NCBI RefSeq assembly: GCF_014493765.1
Contig: NZ_JACTVJ010000004.1
Span: 682,001-746,000, forward strand
Reading direction: 5' to 3'
Length of the DNA stretch: 64,000 bases
From: Streptomyces polyasparticus
Lineage (GTDB): Bacteria; Actinomycetota; Actinomycetes; Streptomycetales; Streptomycetaceae
Shown here: positions 11,720 to 17,919 of the stretch, in pieces
How positions within the stretch are numbered: position 1 is the stretch's first letter
Layout: each line of letters opens with the position of its first letter
Translations under genes and position numbers: made by a program
The notes under the pieces: model-generated
The model's database searches: none
What the model saw: the letters and a program-made list of their open reading frames with translations, nothing else
What the model was told of the DNA's origin: nothing

Positions 11720-11744
11720 ATCGCGTCGGGGCCCCCGACGCGAT
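11720..11744. terminator. Bidirectional hairpin between malR and the cysteine-rich peptide gene
   Basis: A 12-bp arm ATCGCGTCGGGG is separated by one base from its exact complement. It lies between the convergent ends of malR (stop at 11679) and the peptide gene (stop at 11810), where a shared terminator is expected. Confidence 0.65.
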
Positions 11745-11809
11745 CGTCGTCGCGCCGCGCGCAACGCCGACCACCGTCGAGGGCCCACGGGTTGACCGGG
11801 TCGATCCCG

Positions 11810-12001
11810 TCAGCAGCACCGCCCGGTGTTCTTCCAGCCCTCGCAGAACGAGCTGTCCCAGCAGCGGTTGGTGTACAGCTGGCCACGCGAGCAGAACGGC
11901 ACGTACACGCACTTGGTGTCGGTCCACCACGTGGCCTGTGCCGTCATCTTCGGGGCGACCTTGCCCACCATCCGGTCAGCGAGGCGCTGCAGCTTGCTCA
12001 T
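11810..12001 (-). CDS. Cysteine-rich 63-residue peptide precursor (putative disulfide-bonded RiPP/bacteriocin-like)
   Basis: The ATG at 12001 has a strong AAGGAG site seven bases upstream. The product has two halves. Residues 1-23 form a charged, amphipathic leader (MSKLQRLADRMVGKVAPKM, then TAQA) with no hydrophobic core, so it is not a classical Sec signal. Residues 24-63 form a core with six cysteines at 31, 37, 47, 53, 62 and 63 and many aromatic residues, ending RCC. The junction Ala-Gln-Ala fits the AxA rule of type I signal peptidases, and such a peptidase is encoded in the facing operon. Six cysteines allow three disulfides. I do not recognise a family. The next genes encode a MauE-like protein, a thioredoxin-like protein and an ABC exporter, so I infer an exported, oxidised peptide, perhaps a bacteriocin or signal. 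A longer in-frame start at 12073 has no ribosome site. Confidence 0.8.
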   Translation of the reverse strand: MSKLQRLADRMVGKVAPKMTAQATWWTDTKCVYVPFCSRGQLYTNRCWDSSFCEGWKNTGRCC

Positions 12002-12201
12002 CACCGTCTCCTTCACGTCGCCGGCCACCGGGTGCGGCCGGGCCGAGCCGGAACCTACGACGGCCGCGCACACTCCTGATCCGCATCCGGTCCTCGTCGG
12101 CCAGGACGGTTTCTGTATGCCGCCTGCCTACCGTGCCGATCCGCGGAACGAACTCACGCGGAGAGAACCGACACGGAGAGAACGCGAGAACGGAGGGGCC
12201 C

Positions 12202-12768
12202 GTGGACATCACGGATCCGCTGGCATTCGCCGGCACGGCCGGCCGGGTGCTCCTCGGGTGTGTGTTCCTGGCGTCGGCGGGCGGCAAGCTGCGCGGGCGC
12301 AAGGCACTCACCGCCTATCTGGACGGCGTGGCCGCGCTGCGGCTCGTACCGCCCGCGTTCGCCCGCGCCGCCGGTGCGGGAGCGCTGGCCGCGGAGTGTG
12401 CGGTCGTGGTGCTCCTCGCCTGGAGCCCCACGATCCGGGCGGGGCTCGCTCTCGCCCTCGGCCTGCTCGCCGTACTCACCTTCGCGGTCGCCCGTACCGT
12501 GCGCCGCGGTATCGACGCGTCCTGCCGGTGCTTCGGCGGTGCGGCGGTGCCCTTCCGGCGCCGCCACGTCGTCCGCAACGCGGCGCTCCTCCTGGTGGCG
12601 GGCGTCGCGCTCCCGCGGCCGGACGCCCTGAGCGCCGCAGGACCCGCACTGCTCGCCATCGCGACGGGGGTCGCCGTGGCGGCCGCCGTCGTCACCCTCG
12701 ACGACCTCGTCGAGTTGTTCGCGCCCGCCGACGAGCGGACCGCACCCACCCCGAACGCCGGCTCCTAG
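12202..12768 (+). CDS. MauE/DoxX-like membrane redox protein
   Basis: This 188-residue membrane protein has about four hydrophobic helices (roughly residues 8-27, 48-72, 74-94 and 125-160). A Cys-x-Cys motif lies in ASCRCFGG (about residues 109-116), after the pattern GRVLLGCVFLASAGGKLRG. This is the layout of the MauE/DoxX redox-associated family, which is thought to pass electrons or oxidising equivalents across the membrane to a partner thioredoxin-like protein. The GTG at 12202 has GGAGG seven bases upstream. It is the first gene of a five-gene coupled run and is divergent from the cysteine-rich peptide gene. The likely job is to support disulfide formation in that peptide. Confidence 0.82.
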   Translation: MDITDPLAFAGTAGRVLLGCVFLASAGGKLRGRKALTAYLDGVAALRLVPPAFARAAGAGALAAECAVVVLLAWSPTIRAGLALALGLLAVLTFAVARTVRRGIDASCRCFGGAAVPFRRRHVVRNAALLLVAGVALPRPDALSAAGPALLAIATGVAVAAAVVTLDDLVELFAPADERTAPTPNAGS

Positions 12769-12776
12769 GAGTGCTC

Positions 12777-13310
12777 ATGGATGTGTCGGACGCCCTGACG
12801 GGGCTCCTGACCGTGCTCTGCCTGTTCAACCTGACCCTCACCTACGGGATCGTCCGAAGGCTGCGCGCTCTGGCGCGGTCCCGTGCCGACAGCCCCGCGA
12901 CCGTGTCCGGTGCGGTGGAGGACTTCGCGGTCACCGCCGCATCCGGTGTCAGCGTCAGCCGCGCGGACCTGGCGCCCGGCACCGTCCTGGCCTTCCTCTC
13001 CCCCGGCTGCCCTCCGTGCGCGGCGCTCCTGCCGCGCTTCGTCGAGGCGGTCGAGGGCGCCGGGCTGCCGGCCGAGAGCGTTCTCGCCGTGGTCATGCCC
13101 GGCGAGGACACCGCCGAGGCACAGCAGTACGCGCACGCCCTTGAGCGGATCGCCACCGTCGTCGAGGGCGAGCACGCCCGCACGGTGTCGGCGGCCTGCG
13201 GAGTCCAGGGATTCCCCGCGGTCTGCGCCGTCGATGCGCAAGGGCGGATCCACGAGGTCGGCAGCGATCTGTCCTCCCTCGGCGCGCACCGCCCGGCGGG
13301 CGTCGCGTGA
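12777..13310 (+). CDS. Membrane-anchored thioredoxin-like protein with CPPC motif (MauD/TlpA-like)
   Basis: This 177-residue protein has one N-terminal membrane anchor (about residues 7-26) and then an extracytoplasmic thioredoxin-like domain. The redox motif is Cys78-Pro-Pro-Cys81 in FLSPGCPPCAALLP, and GVQGFPAVCAVD supplies the cis-proline loop. MauD and TlpA relatives act on disulfides of secreted proteins. The ATG at 12777 has AGGAG directly upstream. The gene follows the MauE-like gene by eight bases and overlaps the ABC gene by GTGA, as expected for a MauE/MauD-type pair acting on one substrate. CPPC is unusual among TlpA proteins, so whether it oxidises, isomerises or reduces cannot be read from sequence. 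Confidence 0.85.
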   Translation: MDVSDALTGLLTVLCLFNLTLTYGIVRRLRALARSRADSPATVSGAVEDFAVTAASGVSVSRADLAPGTVLAFLSPGCPPCAALLPRFVEAVEGAGLPAESVLAVVMPGEDTAEAQQYAHALERIATVVEGEHARTVSAACGVQGFPAVCAVDAQGRIHEVGSDLSSLGAHRPAGVA

Positions 13311-15136
13311 GCGGTGCGGGCCGCCGCCGCGCCGCCGCGCTGCGCGCCGTGCTCGCCCTGGCCGTGGTTGCCGCACCCGCGGCCCTGGCCGGGGTGCTGC
13401 TCCTGGCCGTCGTGGAGGCCGCTCTGCCGGTGCTCGCGGCGTGGCTGACCAAGACGGTGCTCGACTCCCTTTCCGCTCCGGTGACGGGAACCGGGTCCGT
13501 ACTCGGGCCCGCCGCCGCCCTCGCAGGCATCGGTGTCGCGGCGTCCGTCCTGCCCCATGGGGCAAAGCTGCTGCACGCCGAACTCGGCCGACGTGTCGGC
13601 CTGCTGGCCCAGGACCGGCTGTACGCCGCGGTCAACTCCCTGACCGGGCTCGGCCGTTTCGAGGACCCGGCGGCGCTCGACCGGCTCCGGCTGGCCCAGC
13701 AGTGCGGCCAGGACACCCCGCCGCAGATCGTCGCCAGCGCGGTCGGACTCGCCAGGAGCACGATCACGATCGCCGGGTTCGCGGCGGCGCTCGTGCTCTT
13801 GAACCCCTGGCTCGCCCTCGCCGTCCTGCTGTCCGCCGTGCCCGCGCTGCTCACCGAGATCCGGCTCGCGCGGGCCCGTGTCGGCACGGCCCTGACCGTC
13901 AGCCCGCTGGAGCGCCGCGAGTCGTTCTACGCCTTCCTCCTCGGCAGCGTGCAAACCGCCAAGGAGATACGCCTGTTCGGCATCGGCGACCACCTCAGGG
14001 GCACCATGCGCCGCGACCGGAAGGCCATCAACGCCACACACAGCAGACTCGACCGGCGTGCGGCACTCGCGCAGACGGGTCCCGCCGTGGTGGCCGCCGC
14101 GACCGGCGCGGGCGGGCTCGTCTGGGCCGTGGACGCGGTGGCCCGCGGCCAGCTCACCGTCGGGGACGTGGCGCTGCTCCTGTCCGGCATCGCCGCGGTG
14201 CAGGGCGGTCTCGCGGGCATCGCGGTCATGGTCGCCGTCACCCACCAGCATCTGCTGCTCTTCGGGCACTACCTGGAGGTGACGACCCAGCCCCCGGACC
14301 TCCCCGTACGCGAGAAGCCGCTGCCCGTCGAGCCGTTGACGCGCGGTCTCGAACTGCGCGACGTGTGGTTCCGCTACTCCGCGCAGCACGACTGGGTGCT
14401 GCGCGGAGTGAACCTGACCATCCCGGTGGGCGGCACGGTGGCGCTCGTCGGCGACAACGGCGCCGGCAAGAGCACCCTCGTGAAGCTGCTGTGCCGGTTC
14501 TACGATCCGGAGCGCGGTTCGATCCTGTGGGACGGTACGGACATCCGCGAGCTGTCACCTCAGGAACTGCGCAGCCGGATGAGCGGCATCTTCCAGGACT
14601 TCATGCGCTACGACCTGTCGGCAGCCGAGAACATCGGGCTCGGGGATGTGGCACACCTCCACGACACCGCCCGCATTCGCCAAGCGGCGGCGCAGGCGGG
14701 CATGGACGGGACGCTCGTCTCGCTGCCCCGCGGTTACGACACCATGCTGTCGCGGACCTTCGCCGAGGAAGGGGCGGGCGACCACGACGGCGTCGAGCTC
14801 TCCGGCGGCCAGTGGCAGCGGGTGGGGCTCGCCCGCGGGCTGCTGCGCGGCGCTGCCGATCTGCTGATCCTCGACGAGCCGAGCTCCGGGCTCGACCCCG
14901 AGGCCGAGCACGAGATCCACCAACTGCTCCTCGCCCACCGCGCAGGGCGTACCAGCCTGCTCGTCTCGCACCGGCTCAACGCCGTGCGCGGCGCCGATCT
15001 CATCGTGGTCCTGCGCGGCGGTGAGATCGTCGAGCAGGGAGACCACGACGAACTCATGGGCCGGCAGGGCCGGTACGCCGCGCTGTTCCGCCGGCAGGCG
15101 GAGGGCTACGCGGACGCCCCGGCGGTGCCGCGGTGA
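13307..15136 (+). CDS. ABC exporter with fused membrane and ATPase domains, probable peptide exporter
   Basis: This 609-residue half-transporter has a six-helix ABC membrane domain (about residues 15-330) and a C-terminal ATPase. Motifs are Walker A GDNGAGKST (about 382-390), signature ELSGGQWQRVGLARG (about 496-510), Walker B LLILDEPSSGLD (about 518-530) and the switch His in LLVSHRL. A Gly/Asp-rich insertion (AEEGAGDHDG) sits just before the signature. There is no N-terminal C39 peptidase domain, so leader removal must be done by another enzyme, most simply the S26 peptidase encoded next. It starts with a GTG inside the thioredoxin-like stop and ends in a GTGA overlap with the peptidase gene. 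The substrate is inferred from neighbours to be the cysteine-rich peptide. Confidence 0.88.
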   Translation: MSGAGRRRAAALRAVLALAVVAAPAALAGVLLLAVVEAALPVLAAWLTKTVLDSLSAPVTGTGSVLGPAAALAGIGVAASVLPHGAKLLHAELGRRVGLLAQDRLYAAVNSLTGLGRFEDPAALDRLRLAQQCGQDTPPQIVASAVGLARSTITIAGFAAALVLLNPWLALAVLLSAVPALLTEIRLARARVGTALTVSPLERRESFYAFLLGSVQTAKEIRLFGIGDHLRGTMRRDRKAINATHSRLDRRAALAQTGPAVVAAATGAGGLVWAVDAVARGQLTVGDVALLLSGIAAVQGGLAGIAVMVAVTHQHLLLFGHYLEVTTQPPDLPVREKPLPVEPLTRGLELRDVWFRYSAQHDWVLRGVNLTIPVGGTVALVGDNGAGKSTLVKLLCRFYDPERGSILWDGTDIRELSPQELRSRMSGIFQDFMRYDLSAAENIGLGDVAHLHDTARIRQAAAQAGMDGTLVSLPRGYDTMLSRTFAEEGAGDHDGVELSGGQWQRVGLARGLLRGAADLLILDEPSSGLDPEAEHEIHQLLLAHRAGRTSLLVSHRLNAVRGADLIVVLRGGEIVEQGDHDELMGRQGRYAALFRRQAEGYADAPAVPR

Positions 15137-15642
15137 TCCCGGCGGCACTGACCGGCCTGTTCACGGTGCTCGCCTGCGCCGGTCTTGTCCGCCGGGTCCG
15201 TCGGCGCCTGATCGTGGTCACCGTCGACGGTTCCAGCATGGTGCCCACCCTCTACGACGGAGACGTGGTCCTGGTCCGCCGCTGCCGTCCCGCGGACCTG
15301 TCCATCGGACAGGTCGTCGTGGTGGAGGCTCCCGTGCCGCCTGCGGCACGGCCCGAGTGGTCCTGGCCCGACGCGGACGAACCGCCCGAGCGACGCCGGT
15401 GGATGGTCAAACGCCTGGCGGCTCTTCCGAGGCAGGCCTGGCCGGCCTCCTTCGACGGCCGTCAGGGCCCTGTGCCGGACGGCGGTCTTGCGGTCCTCGG
15501 CGACAACACGGCAGCCAGCATCGACTCCCGCCACATGGGCGCCATCCCCATGGCGCGGGTGCTCGGGGTGGTGGTGCGACGCATGCCCACCAGCGGCCGC
15601 AGCGCCGCTCGAAGCACGTTGCAAGATGTTTCTGCAAAATGA
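15133..15642 (+). CDS. S26-family (type I) signal peptidase
   Basis: This 169-residue membrane serine peptidase has one N-terminal anchor (about residues 2-19). The S26 boxes are present in order: VDGSSMVPTLYDGDVVL with the catalytic Ser35; MVKRLAALP with the catalytic Lys93; and GDN (123-125) followed by SIDSRHMG. It should cut after small residues at -3 and -1 on the outer face. The GTG start shares GTGA with the ABC exporter stop. Streptomyces house-keeping signal peptidases lie in another cluster, so a copy inside this operon points to a dedicated substrate. The peptide precursor offers a fitting Ala-Gln-Ala site at residues 21-23. Confidence 0.88.
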   Translation: MIPAALTGLFTVLACAGLVRRVRRRLIVVTVDGSSMVPTLYDGDVVLVRRCRPADLSIGQVVVVEAPVPPAARPEWSWPDADEPPERRRWMVKRLAALPRQAWPASFDGRQGPVPDGGLAVLGDNTAASIDSRHMGAIPMARVLGVVVRRMPTSGRSAARSTLQDVSAK

Positions 15643-15730
15643 CGAAAGCGTCTTGCCAAGCGTCGGTCACCCGGTACACGCTTCAAGCCGACCGGATACG
15701 CACGGGCGCATCCGGTAGGACGGGAGTGGC

Positions 15731-16477
15731 GTGGACGCGTCTTTTCGCATGCTGGGGCGGGTTCGTCAAGGCGATGCGCCCGCGGAGGGCGCGGCAGCGG
15801 AGTTCGTGGGCGGCAAGGCACGCGGCCTGCTGGTGACCCTGCTGCTGCAGGCGAACCGCATGGTCACCATGGACAGAGTGGTCGAAGCCCTCTGGGACGG
15901 GGAGCCGCCCCCGTCCGCGGTGGCCAACGTCCGTACGCACGCCAGCCTCCTGCGCCGGCATCTGGAGCGGGGCGCCGGACTCGTGGGTGCGGGCGGCGGC
16001 TACGTCCTCGAGGTGGCGCCCGAGCGCTGTGACCATCTGGTCTTCCTGGACCGCGCCGCCGACGGGCGAACCGCCCTGCGCGCGGGCGACAGCGCCAAGG
16101 CAGCGGAACTGCTCACCTCGGCGCTGACCCTGTGGGACGGTGACCGGGCCGCGGTAGGGGTTCCCCGTCACGGCCCCCTGATGGGCTGGCTGGGTCACCT
16201 GGAGGAGGAACGGTTGCGCGCCGTCGAGGACCTGGCCGACGCGTATCTGCGCCTCGGTGAGCCGAGGGCGGCCCTGCGGGAGGTGAACGCGCTGCTCGCG
16301 GTCTCGCCGCTGCGCGACCGGAGCTGGGCGCTGCGCATGCGGGCCCACCACGCTCTCGGCGAGCGCGGGAGTCTCGCCGAGACCTACCGGGCGGCCGTCC
16401 TCGCCCATCACAACGAGCTGGGCGTGGACCCCGACGACCAGCTCAGGCGGCTGTTCGAAGAGCTGGTCGCGGGCTGA
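15731..16477 (+). CDS. Small SARP-like regulator (winged helix plus BTAD)
   Basis: This 248-residue protein has an N-terminal OmpR/SARP-type winged-helix domain (about residues 3-90, with KARGLLVTLLLQANRMVTMD and VVEALWDGEPPPSAVANVRT) and a BTAD domain of tetratricopeptide-like helices (about 95-245, with LREVNALLAVSPLRDRSWAL and HHNELGVDPDDQLRRLFEEL). It lacks the ATPase and sensor parts of AfsR. Proteins of this size are usually cluster-situated activators. The GTG at 15731 has a GGGAG-like site. It lies 88 bp downstream of the signal peptidase gene on the same strand and is probably the regulator of the peptide cassette. Confidence 0.85.
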   Translation: MDASFRMLGRVRQGDAPAEGAAAEFVGGKARGLLVTLLLQANRMVTMDRVVEALWDGEPPPSAVANVRTHASLLRRHLERGAGLVGAGGGYVLEVAPERCDHLVFLDRAADGRTALRAGDSAKAAELLTSALTLWDGDRAAVGVPRHGPLMGWLGHLEEERLRAVEDLADAYLRLGEPRAALREVNALLAVSPLRDRSWALRMRAHHALGERGSLAETYRAAVLAHHNELGVDPDDQLRRLFEELVAG

Positions 16478-16597
16478 ACCCCACCGCCACCCCCGCATCG
16501 CCCCTGCTCAGAGCCGGAAGGAACACCTCCGCTGACTGTGTTCTCTGCGTCTGCCGCAGTAGACACCTTGTGCCCCAGGGGAGATCGCGCCGGTCCC

Positions 16598-16835
16598 CTA
16601 GGGCGTCTCTTTCGGATCTTGCCGGCCACGGAAGCAACGCCTTCTGCGGATGCCGAAGCGGGGTCTGGTGCTTCCCCAAGCTCTCAACTGCGCTGCGCTC
16701 CGTTCGAGCAGGGGAGACCCCACTGCTGCAAGGCGGAGGAGGGAGTGATGGCGGAGCCATCGCGACCGACGACAACGCAGCAGATGTGCGCGCCAGACCC
16801 CGCGCCCCCGGCAAGATCCGAAAGAGACGCCCTAG
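16598..16835. mobile_element. MITE-like non-autonomous element with perfect 29-bp inverted ends
   Basis: The sequence 16597-16625 (CCTAGGGCGTCTCTTTCGGA and nine more bases) is repeated exactly in inverted orientation at 16808-16836. Both outer ends carry CTAG, which may be the target duplication. The 180-bp interior has no transposase and no credible gene, although one frame reads into a tail ending GKIRKRRPR. The structure is that of a miniature inverted-repeat element moved by a transposase encoded elsewhere. It lies 120 bp after the BTAD regulator and 92 bp before the PAP2 gene. Confidence 0.85.
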
Positions 16836-16927
16836 GCGTCGGGTCCTCCACAGGATGGACTGGATGCGTACAAGACCCGACCAAGGGATGATCAGGCGGG
16901 TGCGGGTATCTGGCAGACTCTTCTCCC

Positions 16928-17803
16928 ATGGGTGACACGACGGTGAGGACACGGGACGGCCAGGGGGCCGCGACGCCACCCAAGGGGGATGAAACGGACC
17001 GACAGACCGCCACAGAGGGGACGTTGTGGCAGCGGCTTCGCAGGCCGCGGCGACCGCGTATCTGGATCGAGCTCGCACTGATCGGCGTGAGCTACTGGCT
17101 CTACTCGCTGGTACGCAACGCCGTGCCCGAGCAGAAGGCCCAGGCGATGGCGAACGCCGACTGGATCTGGCGCGCCGAGCACTCGATCGGCCTCGCCTTC
17201 GAGGAAGCCTTCAACCGGGCCGTGAACTCGGTGACATGGCTGATCGTCGGCATGAACTACTACTACGCGACGCTGCACTTCATCGTCACGATCGGTGTGC
17301 TCGTCTGGCTGTACCGATGGCATCCGGGCCGTTACGCGGCCACGCGCACCGTCCTGTTCCTGACCACGGGCGTCGCCCTGGTCGGCTTCTATCTCTTCCC
17401 GCTGGCCCCGCCGCGCCTGATGGACGGGCACAACTTCATCGACACGGTCCTGGTGCACCACACCTGGGGTTCGATGGCGTCCGGCGACCTGAAGCACATG
17501 ACCAACCAGTACGCGGCGATGCCCTCGATGCACATCGGCTGGTCGACCTGGTGCGGCCTGACCATCTTCGCGCTGGCCAAGGCGCCCTGGGCCAAGATCC
17601 TCGGCGCGCTCTACCCGGTGGCCACCCTCGTCGTCATCATCGCCACGGCCAACCACTTCTGGCTGGACGCGGTGGGCGGCATCGTCTGCCTGGCGTTCGG
17701 CTTCACAGTGGTCTGGGCCTGGTACGGAGCGCTGCCGTTCCAGTTGCCGCGGGTGGTGGCCTCCGGGGAGCCCAGGCGCGGCCTGGGGTACTCCAGAGCG
17801 TGA
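16928..17803 (+). CDS. PAP2-superfamily membrane phosphatase/phosphotransferase
   Basis: This 291-residue protein has a basic, soluble N-terminus (about 50 residues) and five or six transmembrane segments. The PAP2 active-site pattern is present as PSMHIGWS (His acid/base) and later ATANHFWLDAVGG (second His and Asp). The spacing resembles the inositol-phosphorylceramide-synthase-like branch (PAP2_3), which acts on lipid head groups. It starts at ATG 16928. In related Streptomyces this gene lies directly between malR and glnE, so the peptide cassette and the MITE appear to be inserted here. The exact substrate is unknown. Confidence 0.85.
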   Translation: MGDTTVRTRDGQGAATPPKGDETDRQTATEGTLWQRLRRPRRPRIWIELALIGVSYWLYSLVRNAVPEQKAQAMANADWIWRAEHSIGLAFEEAFNRAVNSVTWLIVGMNYYYATLHFIVTIGVLVWLYRWHPGRYAATRTVLFLTTGVALVGFYLFPLAPPRLMDGHNFIDTVLVHHTWGSMASGDLKHMTNQYAAMPSMHIGWSTWCGLTIFALAKAPWAKILGALYPVATLVVIIATANHFWLDAVGGIVCLAFGFTVVWAWYGALPFQLPRVVASGEPRRGLGYSRA

Positions 17804-17819
17804 CCCCGTGAGACGCCGA

Positions 17820-17853
17820 CAGGGCCTGGACCGTGCAGACGGTCCAGGCCCTG
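17820..17853. terminator. Bidirectional terminator between PAP2 and glnE
   Basis: A perfect 15-bp stem (CAGGGCCTGGACCGT and its complement) closes a GCAG tetraloop between two convergent genes. Confidence 0.85.
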
Positions 17854-17865
17854 CGTCATGAGGCC

Positions 17866-17919
17866 TCACGCCCCGTAGAACAGCTCCCCCCTGGCGATCA
17901 CGCCCCGTAGAACAGCTCC
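17866..17919. repeat. 22-bp direct repeat duplicating the 3' end of glnE
   Basis: The 22 bases at 17898-17919, which contain the glnE stop codon and its last codons (ELFYGA then stop), occur again exactly at 17866-17887. The period is 32 bp. The extra copy lies just downstream of the gene and looks like a partial tandem duplication of its end. Confidence 0.9.

Noticed and set aside
12002-12073. Longer form of the cysteine-rich peptide starting at 12073
   Set aside because: It has no ribosome site, whereas the ATG at 12001 has AAGGAG at ideal spacing.
15617-15637. TTGCAAGATGTTTCTGCAA, which resembles the MalR-type motifs in the malE-malR region
   Set aside because: It lies inside the coding end of the signal peptidase gene with no promoter evidence. 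Chance similarity is likely.
11810-16477. Lanthipeptide, lasso peptide or sactipeptide cluster
   Set aside because: No LanB/LanC/LanM, lasso cyclase or protease, radical-SAM enzyme or YcaO gene is present. The only modifying genes are thiol-redox proteins.
16598-16835. Small coding gene within the MITE-like element
   Set aside because: The short open frames span the inverted ends and have no ribosome site. Their translation is explained by the repeat itself.
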